Assembly (NCBI GenBank): GCA_038501785.1
Contig: JBAMJR010000013.1
Coordinates: 989,501-1,053,500 of the forward strand
Length of the DNA: 64,000 nucleotides
Direction of reading: 5' to 3'
From: Myoxocephalus aenaeus
Taxonomy: Eukaryota > Chordata > Actinopteri > Perciformes > Cottidae
Shown here: positions 61,201 to 64,000 of the stretch, one piece after another
Numbering within the stretch: position 1 is the first letter of the stretch
Layout: the number at the start of each line of letters is the position of its first letter
The notes under the pieces: generated by a model
What the model saw: only the letters and a program-made list of their open reading frames with translations
Database searches by the model: none
Told to the model about the DNA's origin: nothing
Program-made: the position numbers and the translations under genes

Positions 61201-63731
61201 GCTCGAGCAACGATTGGGACAGTTTTACTTTTAGAGTCCACAGCAAAGAATGTCAGATACCGTAATGTGGATGTGTAAAGGAGTGCCAGTCAATATGACG
61301 AAGCACGTTTAGCATTGTGAAGAAGAAAGAAAAGAAAAAAGATACGGCTTATCTCTTTGTGTCAATTCTGGTCCTATTCACCCGTTGTATCAATCAAGCC
61401 CCAACCACTGAGCGAACTGAAAATCGATTAGAAAGGTTGAGTAGAGGAGCCGAGCAGCAGGGAATGTGTTTCTCCTTCGTCAGCGCGGGTCACGTTTTGA
61501 AAGAGCGTTGCCAAACTGACATAACGAGCACACCTGCACAAATCCCGGGTTTGCATGCGCTGCGACGGCGCACGGTACTCGACGTGTCTATTTGCGTCCG
61601 TCCAGGCACAGGTGGCGTTGCCATGGGGATGTACAACACGGACAGCTCCATCAAGGACTTTGCCCACAGCTCCTTCCAGATGGCTCTGACCAAAGGCTGG
61701 GCGCTCTACCTCAGCACCAAGAACACCATCCTGAAGAAGTACGACGGCCGCTTCAAAGACATCTTCCAGGAGATCTACGAGAAGTACGGACTTTTAAATC
61801 GCACGCACACTCTCTTTCTCTCTCTGTCTCACAAGTACACACACTTTGCAACTTAGTCCACCTTCTTTGTGTGTCCAGGGAATACCGTAGCAAGTTCGAG
61901 GCCAAGGGCATCTGGTACGAGCACCGTCTGATAGACGACATGGTGGCCCAGGCCATGAAGTCCGAGGGAGGCTTCATTTGGGCCTGCAAGAACTACGACG
62001 GAGACGTACAGTCGGACTCGGTGGCACAAGGTTGGTTGAAACGACACACGCATATATGTAGAAACTCTTCTTCTTATAACTCCGGCAAAACTGTGTCGAA
62101 AAATAATTGAGAATGCTGATTTTATCTTTTTTTTTCCTGTTTAGAAAAATGTTCTGTTGTCTTTTGTGTTTCAGGCTACGGCTCCCTGGGTATGATGACC
62201 AGTGTGCTGATCTGTCCTGATGGACGCACAGTGGAGTCTGAGGCCGCCCACGGCACCGTGACTCGTCACTACAGACAACACCAGCAAGGGAAGGAGACCT
62301 CCACCAATCCCATAGGTAAAAAGAGCATTTACCCAGACATTATCTCCACAAACACAGGTTCCCCTTCATGTAATCTCTCATTATAACGCATGCAATGTGT
62401 GTAATAATATGTTTGTTTTTTTACCCCTTCACAGCCTCCATCTTTGCGTGGACGCAGGGCCTGCTCCACCGGGCCAAGCTGGACAGCAACACAGAGCTGC
62501 GGGTGTTCTCTGAGGCGCTGGAGGCCACGTGCATCGAGACCATCGAGGCTGGTTTCATGACCAAGGATTTGGCCATCTGCATCAAAACCCTGCCAAAGTT
62601 AGTCTCTTCTTGTCCTGCATGCATCATTCAGCATCCGGCACTGAGACGTGGCCTTAGTTGTATGAAGTAGAACATGCATCTTTAGTGCACAAGATTAATA
62701 TGTTATGAAAGTACATAAACATCTACATTTAGAATTGAGATGACCCGTTTCCATTAAAACCGTCTTGTTTACCACTGATGTGCTGCTGTGTTCACGTTCC
62801 TCTACTGAAAAGGGTTTTGACTTGGTGTCACTTCTCTAAAATCAGAGATTCAAACGTACCCTGGGCGAACTATTTCCTCTAAATCCAATCGCTGTCTAAC
62901 GAGAACTCTCTGGAGCGGTTTCGTCAGCACAGAGAGAGAGAGAGATTGCATCAGCAGAGTTAAAGTTTGACAGCCAAGCTGGTTGAGCATTGTCAGTTTT
63001 TTTGGGATCTTAACGAGACCCTGGAGCTTCTTCCAATTATCTAACGAAGTATCCCACGAGATGTTATCGTCTGTTTTACATCCACTAATGCTGCGTCGGC
63101 TACGAGCACACAAGCTACTAAACAAGATAAACAAATACAAGACGGCGACTTAACTTGCACAACGGAGACTCCTCAGGGTCAAATATATATTTGAATATTC
63201 ACAAATGCATAATTTCTCAATAAGCGAGAGAGTTAATGTGCTTCCAGCAGCTTTTCTGATTTTTATTTTTTACTTTTTATGTGCTGAAATCACATTAAAC
63301 AAAATATGAATCATAGCAGAGTATTTTTTTTACATTTAAAACCTGTCTGGAGGGGAACATTGACCCCAACAAAATAACCGCTTAGTAAATAAAACTGTGG
63401 CTGTGTCGACGTTAAAGTCACAGTCTGGTCGTCTCACTGGAAGTCAGCGTGATGTGTTGAGTTTGTAATAACTCTGTAATAACCATCTTCTTGTTCTTGT
63501 TCTCGGTCCACGCTGTGAGCTCAAGTTCTTTTTGATTGAAGACTCCGATGTGCTGCATGGACAAATGAAACTCTGAACCTCCCCAAAGTAGCGTCAAAGT
63601 AAACTTAATCTCTCCTCCTCGTTCTCTCCGTTTGCAGAGTGCAGCGCGCCGACTACCTGAACACCTTCGAGTTCCTGGACAAGCTGGCGGAGAACCTGAA
63701 GGTTAAGATGTCTAACCCGCCCAAGCTGTGA
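58102..63731 (+). CDS. idh1: NADP-dependent isocitrate dehydrogenase, cytosolic (IDH1), 8 coding exons
   Basis: Joining 58102-58223, 59981-60272, 61027-61129, 61606-61783, 61879-62030, 62175-62315, 62435-62597 and 63638-63731 gives 1245 nt, that is 414 codons plus TGA, the same length as human IDH1. Every junction is GT-AG and in phase. The enzyme converts isocitrate and NADP+ to 2-oxoglutarate, CO2 and NADPH as a Mg/Mn-dependent homodimer in cytosol and peroxisomes. Visible residues: MQGDEMTR near the N-terminus, T77 (ATITPDE), the SPNGTIR substrate loop with S94, N96 and R100, R109, R132 (GRHAHGDQ, codon AGA at 60252-60254), Y139, K211 (STKNT), D251 (LIDD), D274 and D278 (YDGDVQSD). Numbering drops by one against human after the YTPTGGEP segment, which is one residue shorter; the C-terminus is one longer and ends -PKL. 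There is no mitochondrial presequence and the body (e.g. VVPGPGKVE) is IDH1-like, so idh2 is rejected. Start: conserved MSPKIKAGSVVEMQ in the context AAGGATGT. Confidence 0.97.
58224..59980 (+). other. idh1: idh1 intron 2
   Basis: The longest complete intron of the gene, about 1.76 kb. It carries an A run at about 59911-59926 close to the 3' splice site and no recognisable gene or repeat copy. Confidence 0.8.
59981..60272 (+). CDS. idh1: idh1 coding exon 2, carrying the substrate-binding arginines
   Basis: Follows acceptor CTGTAAAAG and ends GATCAG|GTACCG, exactly after codon 138 (Q). It holds T77, S94, R100, R109 and the R132 codon that is the oncogenic hot spot in human IDH1. Position 135 is His where human IDH1 has Tyr and human IDH2 has His. 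The exon is strongly GC-rich compared with its introns. Confidence 0.95.
60955..60970 (+). repeat. idh1: G16 homopolymer in idh1 intron 3
   Basis: 16 consecutive G on the transcribed sense strand, 56-71 nt before exon 61027-61129. Confidence 0.95.
61027..61129 (+). CDS. idh1: idh1 coding exon 3
   Basis: Acceptor TTTTTCACAG, donor TTTAAGG|GTAAGA. Encodes Y139 to K172 plus one base of G173. The stretch between TYTP and the VIHEF motif is one residue shorter than in human IDH1. A run of 16 G lies 56-71 nt upstream of the exon. Confidence 0.93.
61606..61783 (+). CDS. idh1: idh1 coding exon 4
   Basis: Acceptor CGTCCAG, then the GTGGVAMGMYN motif, FAHSSFQMAL, the STKNTILKKYDG catalytic-lysine segment and DIFQEIYEK. 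The donor is the weak GAGAA|GTACGG; splicing there restores K-E-Y-R with the next exon and keeps the frame. Confidence 0.92.
61879..62030 (+). CDS. idh1: idh1 coding exon 5, metal-binding region
   Basis: Acceptor TGTGTCCAG. Encodes EYRSKFEAKGIWYEHRLIDD, then MVAQAMKSEGGF, WACKNYDGDVQSDSVAQ; donor GCACAAG|GTTGGT. Contains the aspartates (LIDD and YDGDVQSD) that coordinate Mg/Mn in this family. Confidence 0.95.
62175..62315 (+). CDS. idh1: idh1 coding exon 6, NADP-binding region
   Basis: Acceptor GTTTCAG, then YGSLGMMTSVLICPDG and EAAHGTVTRHYR, the conserved NADP-binding segment of the decarboxylating dehydrogenases. Donor CCCATAG|GTAAAA. Confidence 0.95.
62435..62597 (+). CDS. idh1: idh1 coding exon 7
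   Basis: Acceptor CCTTCACAG, donor CCAAA|GTTAGT. Encodes ASIFAWTQGLLHRAKLD and the IEAGFMTKDLAICIKTLP block conserved in eukaryotic IDHs. The phase-2 end is completed by the A at 63638. Confidence 0.94.
62598..63637 (+). other. idh1: idh1 last intron
   Basis: About 1.04 kb between GTTAGT and TTTGCAG. It contains a short GA tract near 62934-62944; nothing else was recognised. Confidence 0.85.
63638..63731 (+). CDS. idh1: idh1 last coding exon with stop codon
   Basis: Acceptor GTTTGCAG, then VQRADYLNTFEFLDKLAENL and a C-terminal tail ending NPPKL, TGA at 63729-63731. Human IDH1 ends AKL, a peroxisomal PTS1 signal; PKL keeps the basic-leucine part. Confidence 0.94.
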
Positions 63732-64000
63732 TCTCACCGCCCAGCCTCAGCTGTTGAACACAGACACACAAACGCACACACACACACGTTCAAACGCATG
63801 CACACAGAGACATCGACACAGCAGGAGTTGACGCTGGAGCAGGGAGGGAGGAGTGTGTTCCTACAGACTGAAACCATGTCATTCCCTCACGGAGCCGGGT
63901 CTCGTCCGGGAGGAAAGGACGGCGGAGGCCTCGGATCGGTGTCGGCCATCATCCCCGGTAACCCATCATCAGCAGTAGGCGGCCATACTCGTGACGGGGG
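63732..64000 (+). other. idh1: idh1 3' UTR (partial, runs off the window)
   Basis: Sequence after the idh1 stop contains a short CA stretch near 63775-63787 and no AATAAA/ATTAAA signal before the window ends. It is taken as 3' UTR because nothing else starts here. Confidence 0.6.

Noticed and set aside
61317..61856. 179-codon ORF overlapping idh1
   Set aside because: Runs from intron through coding exon 4 and into the next intron; only 61606-61783 is genuine. Likewise 59910-60368 and 61592-62110 are intron read-through or wrong-frame shadows.
58102..63731. Assignment to idh2 because of GRHAHGDQ
   Set aside because: No mitochondrial presequence; the N-terminus, VVPGPGKVE segment and C-terminus follow IDH1.

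Overview
The window looks like nuclear DNA of a spiny-rayed (percomorph) teleost fish. The gene at the right end is an intron-rich vertebrate gene with GT-AG junctions. The rest is dominated by long (AC)n/(GT)n microsatellites and by short dispersed repeats of the kinds common in teleosts: hAT-type elements, a Tc1-like relic with long inverted repeats, tRNA-derived SINE-like copies and MITEs. No bacterial, viral or CRISPR-like feature was seen. The species cannot be named from the sequence.

Two genes are firmly supported, both on the right. (1) idh1, cytosolic/peroxisomal NADP-dependent isocitrate dehydrogenase, lies on the + strand. It has a probable non-coding exon 1 ending at 57060, preceded by a promoter with three CCAAT/ATTGG boxes, and eight coding exons from 58102 to 63731. 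All junctions are in phase and give 414 codons plus stop. (2) The first coding exon of an ELK/Kv12-type voltage-gated potassium channel (kcnh3/4/8 group) lies on the - strand at 52211-52136, inside a CpG-rich block. The two genes are head to head, with about 4.7 kb between the ELK start codon and the end of idh1 exon 1.

I found no other ELK exon. The conserved first exon ends in a clean donor that reads leftwards, so positions 1-52135 are best read as part of a very long first intron of that channel gene; an intervening small gene or non-coding RNA cannot be excluded. That region is gene-poor and consists of unique AT-rich sequence, about 35 microsatellites and identifiable repeat copies. The repeats include: a complete hAT element with an 8-bp target duplication (5804-7028) carrying a second hAT-like element inside it; a Tc1-like relic with roughly 200-bp inverted repeats (10509-11330); a TA-flanked MITE (34365-34697); three copies of one dispersed repeat (26295, 39925, 55430); three SINE-like copies (3735, 31585, 36180); and a 288/279-bp tandem duplication (30234-30800).

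The most unusual signals are minisatellites that have grown inside dispersed repeats. A TTCCG array at 8554-8735 is absent from a sister copy at 13100-13400, and a 27-bp array sits at 48199-48360. Others are a perfect 17-bp hairpin beside a 16-bp palindrome (25156-25229), a long imperfect foldback (41475-41705), a 91-bp CA tract 45 nt from the ELK exon 1 donor, and a G16 run just upstream of an idh1 3' splice site. The first 1 kb contains an exon-like stretch that I could not assign.
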